Origin: Pempheris klunzingeri
Taxonomy: Eukaryota; Chordata; Actinopteri; Acropomatiformes; Pempheridae
DNA: 64,000 bases
NCBI RefSeq assembly: GCF_042242105.1
Contig: NC_092019.1
Location: forward strand, 16,661,328-16,725,327
Direction: 5' to 3'
Shown: positions 35,028 through 48,589 of the stretch, one piece after another
Layout of the letters: every line of letters starts with the position of its first letter
How positions within the stretch are numbered: the first letter of the stretch is position 1
Position numbers and translations under genes: made by a program
Notes under the pieces: generated by a model
The model's database searches: none
Seen by the model: the letters and a program-made list of their open reading frames with translations, nothing else
What the model was told of the DNA's origin: nothing

Positions 35028-36115
35028 GTGAGCATCTCCAATGAGGGGTTTTTTTTTGGTTTTCTGGTTTGCGTCTCCCGAAGTTGTCAGGCTTACTTAA
35101 AGGAATTTCCTGTCCTGCTTATGTTACCCTGTACGAGTACTATCTGATAATACAGCCCAAAGACAGCGGTGTTCATAGATCATAGCACGTAATGATATCC
35201 GATTATCAGGGTTCTTGTTTTGGCAGATTGTAACATCGATAAATCACGTTTTCTTTTGTAGTTGATATCTTCCTTGTTGTCATGCCACCCTGATTCATTT
35301 CTGGTGTTTTAGGTATTTGTATTACAGTTGTATGGGGCATTTTGTGTGGGGGAAAATATGCGGTGTGTTAGTTCCTGTTGTGGGCATCGTGGTGCGCAGA
35401 CCCAGACAGGCAGCCAACACCTGAGACGCAGCCTCATGGTCCATGCCTACCTGTGCAGACTGTATAGACTCATGCACCATCACCATCACCTCCACCCCAT
35501 CCCACCCACTCAACCTCCACCACCCCCATCCCACCCACCATAGACTGTGGACTAAATCACAGACAGCGTGGAGGAAAAAAAAAAAAAGAAAGAGGAATAA
35601 GGGCCAGATGTAATGATTTGGTTCCTCTACTATCTGTTATAGTTGACTCGTGCAGACGGATGTAAACAACGTGACATTTAGTTTTAAGAGGAAACAACCG
35701 GCCTGATGGGAGGCCAGCCATCAGACACAAATAACATGTGAGTGGGAAGGATTTTTGTCTGTTGTAAAAGCTGCACAGGCTTGTTGAAGTGTTTCTATTT
35801 GCCTGAAACTGACACGTTGGGGAGGCTCAGTGAGTGGCTCTTGCGCTTTTTCATCTTTGTAGGCATGCTGGACAAGTCTGTATCGCTCTCCTTTGTGTGT
35901 GAGCAAGTTTAGACTTTATTTTTCATGTTGATAAATGCTATGTGTGTGTGTGTTAGTTGAGTGTATTACCGTGACCCCTCTAATTTCCCTCAATGTGTTG
36001 GTGGGATCAGAGACCAGCAGGCACTCTGAGATTACAGAGAGAGAAAGAAATAGAGGCAGATAAAAGAGAGGCACATGGCCAGAGATACAGAATGTAAAAT
36101 GTGAGTAAGAGAGGA

Positions 36116-36168
36116 AGAGGAGGAGGAGGAGGAGGAGGAGGAGGAGGAGGAGGAGGAGGAGGAGGAGG
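36116..36168 (+). repeat. (GGA)n microsatellite
   Basis: Trinucleotide purine run in the first ciart intron; the poly-Leu, poly-Pro and poly-Ser frames on the minus strand are artefacts of it. Confidence 0.95.
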
Positions 36169-36286
36169 GCTGGTCTGTGGAAGAGGAGAGGTAGAGGAGC
36201 ACCAGGCTTGTGTGCATAACGAACAGGATGAGCTGAAGGGAGATGAGAAGCATACAGAAACGCAGCCGTAGAGGAAAGAGAGAGAG

Positions 36287-36291
<5 letters not shown>

Positions 36292-36321
<30 letters not shown>
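36292..36321 (+). repeat. (GT)n microsatellite
   Basis: Short perfect dinucleotide run in the first ciart intron. Confidence 0.9.
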
Positions 36322-36324
<3 letters not shown>

Positions 36325-36851
36325 CCGGGGGAAGGGGGGGTGGTGGAGAGCAAGCCCGAGATGGGGAGGAGGGGCTAGAGAGAGCACTGGAGGCAGTGGG
36401 AGAGCGAGAGAGAGAGACTGCCTATTCTGATTTCACTACTCTACAAGCTCCCATCCCCCTCACATTTTACTCTCCTCTACAGTCTCCAATCTCCTCAATG
36501 GGAGCCAGACATGCACCACCATTGTGTGCCTACTGCCTACCCCCGGTCCCACTCTGCACCATGTTAAACTAGGGCACTGGTATACCCACCATTTTGAGTA
36601 ATTGGGCTTATTATTTTTGGGACAGAAATGGGAACAAATGGAGTTTTGCCAAATGAAAAGCAGTTCTTTGCAATGATTTCGTCCTCACGCCTTTAATTTC
36701 TACACTGTCTACATTTGTCCTGGCTCTCACTGTTGTAACAACTTAAAACATGCTGGTTTTGAGTGTCCAGCCAAGACTCTTTTTTTTCTTTCTCTATAAG
36801 CTGTATTGAATGTCATAATAACCCTAACCCTCTGCTGCCGCCCCAACAGAA

Positions 36852-39136
36852 ATGCAGTCCCAGGGCAGCACTTCCTCTCAGCCCTCCTTCGATTCCCTGA
36901 GCTCCAGCGACAGCCTCTTGTTCAGCGACTCTGAGCAGGCGGAGGACGACACAGATGTCTTCCTGACAGACAGCTCTTCCTCTGTCGTCATCAGTGGCGT
37001 GGGCGGGGCGGCGGCCAATGGGAGAGAGGGAGGATCGGAGAGCCCCGGGTCCCAGTGGACATGCGATGGCTTCACCGATAAAGAAGAAGAGGAGGAGTCA
37101 TACAGGTCGGAAAGTGGCGGCAAGGCAGCTCACATCAGCTTGGACGAGAGGGATCCTACGAGCCAGATCCCCAAATCACAGGGAGACCTGCTGTTTGCTC
37201 AGAAGGTAAGGGGACTGGGTGAAGGGCCCTGGGTTGTTGAGAAAAGAGGTGACAGAGCAATGTGAGTGCAGAGGAAGGCCCGGCAGACTGATTCAGACAG
37301 CAGGGCCTAACCCAAACTCAGTAGTAATCTATCTTCCCTCCCTCTTCCTCTGTCAGTGTGCTGAGCTACAGGGTTTTGTCAGGCCTCTGCTGGAGCTGCT
37401 GAATGGACTGAAGAGGGGCCGATTCGACCGCGGTAAGCATCCTTACATCACTGCTTCTGCTCAAGCGTGTGTGCAGACTGGCAACTAAAGTTGTGGATGC
37501 TGAACACAGGTTTATATGATTGGAGGGGCCTCAGTCGATTAGAGTGTGTACCTTTGTGCGGCAGCCTGTATCGACGCAGCCTATTGATGTAGTCCAGAGT
37601 GCAGCGTGTGAAGCGACAGTCTTGTGGCTGACTCGTCAGCACACGAGAGTTTACAAGTTAAAGTGTATGTGTGTGTCAAACAGAGCGTGAGAGACAGTGC
37701 ATGTCTGCCCATGCATACATTCTCTGTGACTATGAGAGTGCAAATGCTGACTGAGGGATTATATTTTTGATTGACAGGTTTGAGTAGTTTCCAGCAGAGC
37801 GTTGCCATGGATCGAATCCAGAGGATCGTGGGGGTTTTACAGAGACCCAACAGCGGGTAAGATGTCATTTACATTGTTCCACTATCCACCTGAAGTGTTT
37901 CTAACTATGTGTTACTCATTCTCGTACGCTGTACGCTACATCGTAGTTGAATTTTAGCATGCAGATGATTATTAAATTGGAGTAAGATCCACAAGAAGGG
38001 AGCAGGGAGGTCGTGCTCCATTTCAAGCCTCATCTCCTGTTCCATGTTTTATTGACTAGTCCTTGGGCAGGTAGAGTTACAGCATTCACAGACGTTTAGA
38101 GAAGCACCAACCCTCAGAAGAACATTTTTCTAGACTTGTATGCAGGACCATAAATGTCCAGTCAAACACAAATGTATTGCCATCTGTTCCTCACTTTTCA
38201 TTTTTATTGTCTCATTTATTTTTTGTAGGGAGAAGTACCTGAACACTCTGCTCCAGGTGGAGATGATGCTGAAGGTTTGGTTCCCTCAGATCCACACTCA
38301 GCCGGTCTCTGCAGCCTCCAGCGTCGCCACATCCCCCACCCACTCCCTCCAAGACTCTTCCAGCTCCACCCCGCCACACAAGCACAGGGATCAGTTACAT
38401 ATTCCCGTCAAGGTGAGAGCAGAAGTATTCCTGTGTGTGCAGGAGCCCTCGCTTCCCACCAACACCGCCACACATTGAACTCTGTATTCACTTGCAAAAT
38501 TCTTTCCTGCTCATTTTCCAGAAGCGCAGACTCAGCTGGACAGGTACGGACTCCCCTACGCCTTCCCCTGTGCTTCTAAAGTGCCCTCGAATCAGTGCAG
38601 AGGAGAAGAGGGTGAAGCAAGATCGTGATGAAAGGGAAGGCCCTCCTCCTCCATCATTGTCATCTGATGCAAACCAAAACTCACCAGATGTGGCCGATAA
38701 CAGCCAGCTGAATGAGGACACAAAGGGAAAGGACAATGACAGCGAGGAGCCAAGCAAGCTATCAAAATACAAAGCAGGTCAAAGTTCTGAGCCGAGCCTG
38801 ACGTGGGTCCACGTAGCCCCCATCCTGTCCCCACGAAAGGCCTGCCTCTCACATGAGGGCACAACAATGGCAGGTAGCACTGAAAACCAGCGTGTCGCTG
38901 CCATCCTCCCACCCAGGAGCAGGGGCAGTCCAGCTACGCAAGACAGCTCCATCTCTTCTACCACACCCTACAAGCACTCCAAAAATCTGAAGAAGCCAAT
39001 CCGGTGCCAAAGCCAGCCTGTTGTTGGACAACAGAGTGAGAGTGAGACCATCGAGACCTGTGAGGGTCAAAGTCCATCTCCTCAAGTCACACTTAAGCCT
39101 TTGCCCAGGCTGTGCCCCACCCCCTTAGAGACCTGA
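36852..39136 (+). CDS. ciart: Circadian-associated repressor of transcription (CIART/CHRONO), 5 coding exons
   Basis: A nuclear repressor that in mammals binds the BMAL1 C-terminus and CRY proteins and damps CLOCK:BMAL1 activity. Coding exons are 36852-37205, 37357-37432, 37778-37856, 38229-38412 and 38522-39136 (1308 nt, 435 residues, phase kept). The N-terminus is Ser-rich (SFDSLSSSDSLLFSDSEQAE). A conserved helical core runs from about residue 116 to 185: FAQKCAELQGFVRPLLELLN, then DRIQRIVGVLQRPNSGEKYL, then LLQVEMMLKVWFPQI. KRRLSWTGTDSP follows, and a long disordered Pro/Ser tail ends LCPTPLET. A non-coding first exon ends at the donor 'actgaag|gtgagc' (35027) and joins an acceptor at 36849. 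Human CIART is somewhat shorter (385 residues); the extra length is in the tail. Confidence 0.92.
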
Positions 39137-40228
39137 TGCACTGAGCAAGCAAAGAGCCGGCAGCCTTGCTTCGTTACATCACCGGGCTGAGAGCTGCTGA
39201 GAGCTGCTGTGAGAGGAAGAAGGGAGGAGGCTGAAGGCCTGCGATTATAGATACATTAACAAGCGGAAGGAGAGGAAAGAACTGTAGGTGACAGACGATG
39301 AAGACAAATGAGTGATCATACACAACCCCTCACGAAGACCACAATTACAACAAGGTTTTTCAAACAACAGGACATGATGTGTCTAAATGAGTCAAATCTA
39401 TCAGAGCTGATCAGCACAATTGCTTAATAATCTAAACCTTTGCACAAAAGCAGTTGTGGTTGAGGGGGATAATGGAGAAGACTCAAAGCTCAAAGGCTAT
39501 TTACAGCTTATTGATCATGATAATGACCAACATGAGAGATTTTTAAGAATTTTGAGGAACAGATAGAAGTTTCTCCTCAGCATGAAAGCAATCAATATAG
39601 TCAGAGATGACTGATGACATCAAACCAGAGGGACACGCTCGATCTGTACGTAGAGACACTGATGTCAGTATCCAGAATGACAGCATCTAAGCTAATTATG
39701 ATGAGGTGTCTAGTTAGGATTCAGTCCAGAGTGAGTAACAAAGGGTGAGCTGAATTTGATTCTAGTCTTAAGGCAGGAGACAAGTTTGACCTTACATTCA
39801 CTTGTAGATAGAAGTGAGGCATCTGGCCTGAAGAGGAAACGCAACATTGAAGTCAATGGAAATCTTGTAGCTAGCGATGTGAGAAATACAGTGTGCAAAG
39901 CGCAGCATTATACTGTTCGTGTTAGAGTCAGTGGAGAAAACGATGTCATCAACTCACGAATGTAATCCAAGAACTGTTTGGGAGCTCGGCTGGCCGATCT
40001 GACGCAAGGCATCGACAGGAGTGACATCGCGGCAATCAGAGGTCAACCAGCTTTTCTTGTCGTGCTGCAGATCAGATGTTTCTGTCCGGTCCTCAACTGC
40101 AAACTGACTGGCAGTCGTTGCCGTGAAAATCCAAGGAAGACCAGCTGAAGGAAAAAACAAGGACCACTCGAAGACGTATGACTCTTGAGTCCCACGGTTA
40201 ATTTATTCGTGTGTAGATTGGACAATGC

Positions 40229-40257
40229 ATTTATTTATTGTTTGTATTTATTTATTG
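40229..40257 (+). promoter_or_regulatory. AU-rich elements in the ciart 3' region
   Basis: Two TTATTTATT nonamers about 17 bases apart (within 'gcatttatttattg' and 'gtatttatttattggg'). Such elements recruit ZFP36/TTP and AUF1 and shorten mRNA life, which would suit a strongly cycling transcript. Confidence 0.45.
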
Positions 40258-41683
40258 GGCAGCTGAATATAGCCTGCTGTGCGCTTGCATAGTTTGGCCT
40301 ACAATGTTTGGAGGTGACTCAGAAGACGCTGGTGACAGTTGTTTGTGGTTTTTATTGCTCCTGAGGAAAAAAAACTGAAGTGAAATCTTGTGATTGGAAT
40401 ATTGGACTACTGTGCCTTTTACCAAATGGGTTGTGTTCACAAAAGCATTTGGTGCTTTCAGTGCATTCATCCTGCATTTTGATTGTTTGCTATTATTTCA
40501 CCAAACCAGTACACACATTCAATCATGAAAGCCTACATGTAGTCATTTTCATCTTGCTTCTAAAGTTACACACAGCATCAGAAAATCAACAGTATTGTCA
40601 GCTATCTATCTACTGCTTAAAAACCAGCATCCAGCTCTAGTACTCTGATCTACAGTTAATCCAAACTGCCTGCATCTCCAACCTTTACACGCTCCAACAG
40701 CAGTGGCCACTATTTGTCATGTAGTTTTAACGTGTAGCCTTCCTTTGGGGCTTTTTCTCTTGGTTCTGGTCAGAAGAGGAACAGACTTAACTGCACTTAT
40801 AGCTGGTGCTCTTGAAAACTTGAAAAAAAAAAATGAAAATATAAATGTAAGGGAGGAAATCTTTATTTGCACCACCCTCTACTGCTGCTATTGTTGCTCT
40901 AATTCCAGTTCTAATTTAGCCGTTTGATAGGAAGCTCTCTCTTTATTTGGAAATCTGCTCACAATATCCTTCTCAATGTGGGAGGGGTTTTACCGATGTG
41001 ATTGGATTGACCTATATTGCAAAAATATTGTAAATATTTTGACTGAAATATTTTTAAATTGGAACAAGTGATTAATACGCTATTTACATAAATAAAGAGG
41101 GGGTATATCCACGTTCTAGGCTCCTCCAAAAAAAACACCATGTGTGAACACAAAGCCACTGGCAGCCTCCATGTTACTGCCTATGTTTGTGGTGTAAGGA
41201 GTGTACAAACCCTCAGTCACAGACCCAGAGTCAGACCACCGTACCCCATCCCGTCTTCAAACGTGACAGCATGTTGTGCCAGACGCTGACTCTCGATCAG
41301 ACGCTGCGGGTGTCCTCCTCCCCACTCCTGTTTTTGTACGGTTGTGGTATGACAGAGAAACCAATTGCACTTATTTTTCATTGTTTATGTCCTTTTTTCA
41401 TGTATGTTTTCTACTGCAGCAACCACTGCTGATTGGTCAGAAATAATATGTCTTGTTTATTTCAGCTGCCTTTTTCTTCTGAAATTGTAAAAGCTGACTG
41501 TAGTTCCCCCTCTTCTCCCCTCCCCCACTCTGCTGCATTCGTCTGCCCTTGCCCTCTCTCCTTCATCTCCCTCAATCCTGTTAGTATCTTTTCTTTCTTA
41601 ACTAAACTCTCACCCCATCTCTACATGATATTACTCTTCTGGCTACTTTTTCAATAATGATGAAAAGGAAAAAAAATTCTTTT

Positions 41684-41689
41684 AATAAA
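41684..41689 (+). terminator. Poly(A) signal AATAAA, likely distal ciart
   Basis: Canonical hexamer on the plus strand, followed within about 20-40 bases by T/G-rich sequence. Nearer alternative at 41091-41096. Confidence 0.45.
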
Positions 41690-42539
41690 TGACACATTTT
41701 TGAAACTGAACTGCCTGCCTGGATTTCCTGCTCATTTGGGGAGTTTTTGTGTATTTACTTGTGTCCACACATTTGCAGTTTTTGTTGTCTTCTTGATCTA
41801 ATGTAAGTAGGACCCGTTTTTTTGGAAAGCAGCTCTCAATGGGGTGCAGATTTAGAGACTTTACATTTTCAAGTGTGCGTGTGTGGATGGTAGGGTGATT
41901 AAAGGAGGGCGAGGGTAGTGAGAAGGAGGGGCGGCAGGGTGTGAGACTACAGCCTTGGTAATCTGACTGGCAGTAGTGGGGGGGGGGCTGGCTGATCCTC
42001 CAACCAGCTGCTTCTACACAGCGTAAACACTACGCTTGAATGTGCGTTCATGTGGCCTGGTTGTTTATTTCCTGAGATCACAATGAGTAAATACCTCCTA
42101 TAGATGGAAGAGGAGAGAGTGGCGTGGTTTTGTCTGAGCAGAGCAGTCCAACGGGGGCTCAGGTCTTGATTTCTGCACCCAGGCATGATGATTTCAGTCG
42201 CTCTAAAAAAAATCAACGGTCAAGAGTCAAACGTTAATCTCACAGATCACTCACCAAAGTGTCCTGTCTACCTGTTAAAGCCCATAAAACTTAACAGAAA
42301 CCAGGCTGTTGCCAGTGATGTTTTTTCTACACAAAACACATGATTGTGCAACATGATTGACAGAAAAAAACCAAATTGCTGATAACCCAAAGGTACACTG
42401 GGTGCCAGTTGATTGTAATATTATGTGACATGAGTGATATTTATGATATGTGATATTTACGTCTCAGTATAGAGTAAGTCATTGTTGAAAGCTGTAGACA
42501 AGAGGGTGTGTATAACTGGTGATAGGATTATTTCATAGT

Positions 42540-42845
42540 TCCAAGTCGATTGGTCAGAAGATTAATCAGTGACTATTTTGATGATTGAGTAATTCTTGAA
42601 GCTACAACTACAAATATTCTCTGGTTCCAAAGTGAGGATTTACAGCCTTTTTTTGATTTTCTATCATTTTGAACTGAATGTCTGGGCTTTGGACTGATAG
42701 TCAGACAAAACAAACATTTCATCTCTGATGGAAATTGTGATGGAAAGTTTTCTCTATATCTGACTTCTTATATAGACTAAATGATCTAATGGAGAAAATG
42801 ATTAGCAGATTACTCAATAATGAAAATAATGGTTAGCTACAGCTC
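42540..42845 (+). repeat. Teleost interspersed repeat, copy B
   Basis: Begins near 'ccaagtcgattggtcagaag', includes 'ccaaagtgaggatttacagc' and 'agacaaaacaaacatttcat', and ends 'aatggttagctacagctcc'. Same family and orientation as the copy at 4790. Confidence 0.65.
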
Positions 42846-44607
42846 CGGTTTGATATATTTAATCTAATATTAAACATAATTTGACTCAAATTCCTGAATT
42901 AAACATAACATTCATCATTTTCTCTCCACTCCAGCATCACATCCATGGATACTGCTGGCACATGGGCACGAGAGTGGCAAATTTTAAGAGGGTGTGGTTT
43001 GATGTCTTCCTGCTCAGACGGGATGAAATCAGCCATGCTGCACATACACACACACACACACACACATACACACATACAGTCGTAAACACAGATACACACA
43101 TGCGTGTGCCACTCCCCGCCACACGCTCTGACACACTGACTGGCTGATTTTGAGATGGGCCTGTCTCTGACACACTGACTGTGCTACATTACAACAACAG
43201 AGAACGCCCTCCCTCCCTCCTCCCCTCCGCCTCCCTCCCTCTCAGCCCCCCCTTGTATCCATGCAGTTTTTAGCAGAGAAGCCCTTGCCCTCCATCTCCC
43301 CCTGCCACTACTACCCCCCCTTTCCTCCTCTGGAGGATGGAAATGAGGGGCAAAAGGAAAAGGACGGGGAGAGGATGTGTGGAGGGCACAGGGAGGAAAT
43401 CTGACCTCACTCAGTTTTGGGGAGCGTGGAGGCATTTGTTGTTTTTCACAAATGTTTTGAATAATAATGAAAAAAATGCTTTTTTTTCTCACTCACTCCA
43501 CCCTTTTATTTTGTGTTCACATTTTTTTTTTTTACTTTGTCTTGTACAATTTTGTTTTAAAAAAAGTTTTATACTCACACTGCATTATATTGAATTTGTA
43601 ATTGTTCATATTACACCACATAATCAGCAGTCAAAAATGATTATTGTTATTGCATCATAAATGTGCTCAGTTGTTTTAACTTCTCCGAGTGTCCAACAAG
43701 CCTATGTTGGATTAATAGAGCACGTGTGTCTGTACATCAATAGGATTGCACATAATGAACTTACTGCCCTGCTTATCTCTTGTTGTGTAGGTCTTAATTG
43801 TGGTTCCACATTCTCTTATTGGTTTTAACAAGTTAATGATTTAAGAGCGTCTGTCCACCTCTGCCATGTGCGTGATGAAGGGAATGACACAATGAGGTGC
43901 TTATTCACTTATTCTGAACTCCCCTCCCCCACAATTCACTCACTGCACTCCAGTAAAATTCACGTGAGGTGAAGCCACACTGTGACTTCACAACTACACA
44001 CACACACACACACACACACTCGCTCATGTGCTCACATAAGTGCATAGACATGATAGGAGCACACTCACACACTTGCTCTTACTCACCCCGAGTCCTCGGG
44101 GGGTTTTACTGCCGACTGGTCCCAAAACAGCCTGGATGCTCATTAAAATTGCACAGTGGCCAGCCCTGTGAGGGAAATCTGAGCTACTTCGAAGTCGTTT
44201 CTTTCCTTACTGGAGCTCACGGTGATGATGGGCCTTGGTGGGGTTGAAAACGTTGCTCTGCCCACCATCTGTGGTCCCCTTCACCGTGATGTCACCACCA
44301 ACAGGGGACACGGTAAAGACAGAGATACCAGGACTACATTTTCAAGGACGCACGTGTGTCTCATGACATTGTGTGTGATATTTGGGGCACAGCCGAGCTA
44401 CAGGCAAATAACATCCTCATCAGTTTCTTTGGCCTGAATGTGTTCTCTGAAGTCTGCTCGTGATGACGCCATCTTACACGACTGCTCAATTATTCAGGTA
44501 CAGTGAGTGAAAGGGAAACACCAGATAGGATACACAGAGGATGGAAAAAAGGGAGAGGTGTAAAGAAGGCAGGGTTGAAAAACAGAGGGCGTTATGAATG
44601 AGAGAAA

Positions 44608-44700
44608 AAGTAGAGGTCGACCAACACTGAATTTTAATCATAGGCAGACATAATAACAATAGTTTGGAACAGGAAAAAGCAGATTAATTGGCCAATATCA
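44608..44700 (+). repeat. Fragment of a second teleost repeat
   Basis: Starts 'tagaggtcgaccaacactga' and continues to 'gattaattggccaatatcaa', resembling the fish repeat whose consensus begins TAGAGGTCGACCGATA. Probably a non-autonomous DNA transposon fragment. Confidence 0.45.
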
Positions 44701-46839
44701 ACCCCTGCTTCTCCCAGCTCCCATGCAGGCTGTGTTTTACTTCCGCAGCAATGTTGGCTACTTATACCAACTCTGAACATAATCATTATCAAGAGAATAT
44801 CTTGAAGGGTACTTCCATGGATTACATGGTTGGAATATGTTTACGATGGATGATGTGCTGTATGTGGCTTACGATTGGCCAGGAAGGATTACTTCTGTTG
44901 CACATCACGTTACAATTTAAAATCCACTCCTGCAAACCAGTAATCTTGGTGCACACTCCCAGCGTATGTAGGATCCTAAAGGGTATGATTTTATTCCATG
45001 AATGGATAGTTATGTGGCTGGTTTATTTGGAAGAGAGAACATGGTAAGTTAAGTAAAAGTTGAACGGTTTATTTTTCTCCATGTCTTGTATCGTGGACAA
45101 GGAGCTGTTAGTGTTGCAGTGTTCAGTATGTTTGACAGATAACTTTAGTGGGGAGAAATAAACTAAAACAAAATTGTCATTCATATTGTCAAATGCCATC
45201 ACCAGAATACTGTGTTGAAGTATCTCTGATGTGGGCTGCTGCATATTTATGGCTGCCACTCTCCTGGTCAAGCACACTGAGTGTCATTTCATGGGTTCTT
45301 GTTTAGGTTATTATCAGGAGTTAATCACACACATTTATTTTCAGCAAAAGTGGCCCTCAAACAATCCGATTGGCCATTTACCCGTAGCTGTGCTAGGCTT
45401 GCACTTGGCTAGCCAAATTCTCAGGACTGCAGTTATCCTCAATCTAATGTGTTAATAATGCCATACAGTAACCAACAACCTTATGCTAATAATTTACAAA
45501 TAAAGCTGTCTTGTATAAAGTTCATTTTCATTTAGATATAAATTATCTCATGTACACAATAACATTACCTCGTCTTAATGTATGTATGGTGCCTCGATGA
45601 AAAATGGTGATGTTTGTCCCCATTGGAGCAAAGTTCCACCGATAACAATAGTTTTTACAACATCTTATTGGCGCCATTTAATCTGCCCAAGCAATTAATT
45701 GATCAATTTGTAGATAAAAACAGTAAAGATAAAAGCTTACTCTCTTTGTGGACGACTTGGGATTTAGTATCAGCACGTGCACACACACTGTTACACACAT
45801 TGAGGTCCTAGCAGCCCATGTGTGAAGTAAAGACAGTGGAGTCCCCTGAGATCTTTTCTTCTAAGATGATTTACAGCCCCTGTCAGATACAATGATACAA
45901 AACTGGGTCAGCATGATGAAATATATCATAACCACACACTTGATGAATCAAAAAGCTGTGTGAAGGAACATAGGGAATATCTTCAATAAAGTCCCAAATT
46001 ATGCATTTATGTAATATTCATACCATGGCAACAATGCACATTAATGCACACAGCTAGCATCACGCTGTGATTTAGAAAACCGAGGATGTTTGGGGGAAAT
46101 AACTGAATGAAAGGAAACACTTGTGAGAGACTCAACAATTAGCGCTTTGCAGATATTGGGTTAGGATTAACTGCAGACTAAATGCCTGACATTCCAGTAA
46201 TATAATAGATTAATTCATACCGCTTTCACCGCAGCCCCCATGATGCTGTATTACGCTTGTTTTACACTGCACAGACAAGTAGAAGCTACTGTTTGCTGGT
46301 GTGGGTAAGAGCATGCGTGAGTGTGCATGTGACCCTGTGTGTGTTTTGTTTTGCTGTGTGTACTTGAATAGAAATATCTGTGGTATTGTCATATTATGTG
46401 CTGAGGTGTCATTACATAATAGAGTTGGCTGGAGAGAGAAGGGGAGGGGGGTGCAGACAGCACATGTGAGGTACCAACGAGGATTTCAGGTTGATGGCGG
46501 GTGGTGGTGGAGGTATCTGGGTGGGTAAATGTGAATGAATGTGTTGTCAATCACTTGATTACAACCAGATTAAAGCATTAGTCTTGTAAATGTATATTTA
46601 ACCAGTTTTTTTTTTTTTACCAAATTCAAGGTCAAAATTGGAGCGATAATTAGCTGACTGACAGACCAGCTTTAAATATTAATGATGAAATTACTCTCAT
46701 ATAGTGCTGAAATGACCAATTAGTAGTAAAGAGATTTCTTTACTTTATACCATTGTAAATTGCATATTTTTTGGATTTTTGGACTGCGGCTAGAGTACAA
46801 ATATTAATAGAAAATTAAGCATTTAGTCAGAAAATAATC

Positions 46840-47165
46840 AGTAGACTTTTTTTTCAAATTCATTCACTCATCGTAGCCCTAATGATTAATTGTGTGGTCT
46901 ATCGAATGTCAATAACAAGTTCCCAGAGCACTTGGTGAACTCCTATAATGTCTTATTTTGTCCAACAGACCAAAACCGAGATATATTCAGTTTACTAACA
47001 TGGAAAATTAAGAAAAGCAGAAAATGTTCATATTTGACCAGTTGGAAACATTTTTTTCTCCATTTATACTTTAGAAAACACAAAACACTGTGATGATTAT
47101 CAAAATAACTGTTGATTAATTTTCTGTCGCTCAATTATTGAACACATTTTTTCAGCTCTAGATGT
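46840..47165 (-). repeat. Teleost interspersed repeat, copy C
   Basis: Opposite orientation to copies A and B: 'agtgatta'-type ends surround 'aatgtcttattttgtccaac' and 'attcagtttactaacatgga', closing with 'attgaacacattttttcagc'. Decayed but recognisable. Confidence 0.6.
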
Positions 47166-48589
47166 CACCTTAGAAACTGGGAAATTGTGATGGAAATTTT
47201 TCATAATTTCATAATTTTGTATATTGAAAAAAAATACAGGTCAATCACTATCCAAAAGGACTGTTAGTTGGAACTCAAATTTCTGTTACAGTGTATACAC
47301 CATAGTCTCATTTCTTTTTTTCACACGCTAGAAAGGTTTCTAAACACAAAGAAGTTTCTGGTGGTAGAAATATCTCACATTTCAGCACAGAAAAAAAAAC
47401 AAACTATACAATGAAAGTCTGTCAAAACTTGTCCTCCTACTATTCTGTGACACTAATCAGAGGTTTCCTTTAAGCTACCAATCTGGTTACCGCAAACCGT
47501 CTAAAAGTCCGGTTATTCACATAAATTGGGCGGTGGTGTGCATGTAAACATGGATGTAAACAGTGAGCAAGAGAATGAGTGAGTGAAAGCAAGAGGGTAA
47601 GCTGTGGTGGACGTAACCTTGATGAATCAGCATATGAAGGGGTTGATGGTGGGGCTGTGCTGTTCAGTAGGAGTGATTGAATGTAGCTATAATGAGCGGC
47701 TGACGTCTTGATGAGTGTTATAACTCTGCAGAAAGAGCATGTCTGGAAGACTATAATATGCTGCGTATATACAGTTTATCCCGTCACTGGAGGGTTACAC
47801 ACAGCATTAGCACAGTGAGTGAAGGCATGGACGTGGATTGCTGTGGAGGGGGGTGATCTGGCAGACTGGTGTAGCCTCAGGCTCACTACTGCATTCATGC
47901 TCACATTACTGTACTACAACTGCACTCAGTTGACCCACATCATGCAAAGATAGAGGAAAACTGAGGGGGTGGGGTTACAGTGGGAGGACATGGAGATCAC
48001 ATGATAACCCTGAGCTTTTACCAGGGGACTGGCTTCATGGCAAATCTGGGGTTAGTTGGACAACAGTTAGGCAATGTTTAACTCTAGACTGAGTAGCGAC
48101 ATGAGGAGCTTATGAATAGGTTGTACTTTTATCGTGTAAATCAAATCCTGAGCCTTTACTTTAGGAGAGGCAACTGGAAATGCAGTCAAACTAATATTGT
48201 GGGCAGTTTGCTTCAGTTTATCTGTTCATTTTCTGGTGAACAGGCTATTTTATGGGTATTTGACATGGTTTTGCAATGTATTTAACATATCAACTTTGTG
48301 TTACAGGCCAAAAACTCTAAGTGTACTGACAAGTTTTAAAAGAAGGATTATATTTAGGCACAATTAAGAATTAGAACAAATAATAATTATTGCCGCACAC
48401 TGACTCTGATCTCTGGCTGGCTTAACCTAAATCTGCAGGAAGAGTGGAGGAATAGTGCATGTTCTTTCTGTAGAGTTTAAATGATAGCTGACCTCTGTAA
48501 AGCCTGACTTTTGGTCACATTAGTCAAAGAAACAAGTCTTACCTTGAGGGAAACCTGTGACACAGCCGGACACTTCTCTCCAGGTGCAG

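Larger units (their letters stand above)
39137..41700 (+). other. ciart: Probable long 3' UTR of ciart
   Basis: About 2.5 kb without a gene after the stop codon. Poly(A) signals AATAAA occur at 41091-41096 and 41684-41689. Two AU-rich nonamers (TTATTTATT) occur near 40230-40239 and 40248-40256. The extent of the mRNA is inferred from these signals. Confidence 0.5.
41700..48500. other. Spacer between ciart and prpf3
   Basis: No gene recognised. Contains interspersed repeat copies, (CA)n at about 43044-43075 and 43994-44020, a pyrimidine-rich stretch at 43205-43260 and a repeat fragment at 44608-44700. I looked for mrps21, which lies here in human, and did not see it. The 119-codon frame at 44688-45047 begins in repeat sequence and has no family features. 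Confidence 0.5.

Noticed and set aside
34441-35041. Large minus-strand frames of 192 and 143 codons in the ciart promoter
   Set aside because: Low-complexity SLSLSL from a (GA)n repeat plus CpG-island sequence; no splice or family support.
36007-36387. Minus-strand frames with poly-Leu, poly-Pro and poly-Ser
   Set aside because: All three are readings of the same (GGA)n microsatellite inside a ciart intron.
44688-45047. 119-codon plus-strand open frame
   Set aside because: Starts within an interspersed repeat fragment and lacks family features.
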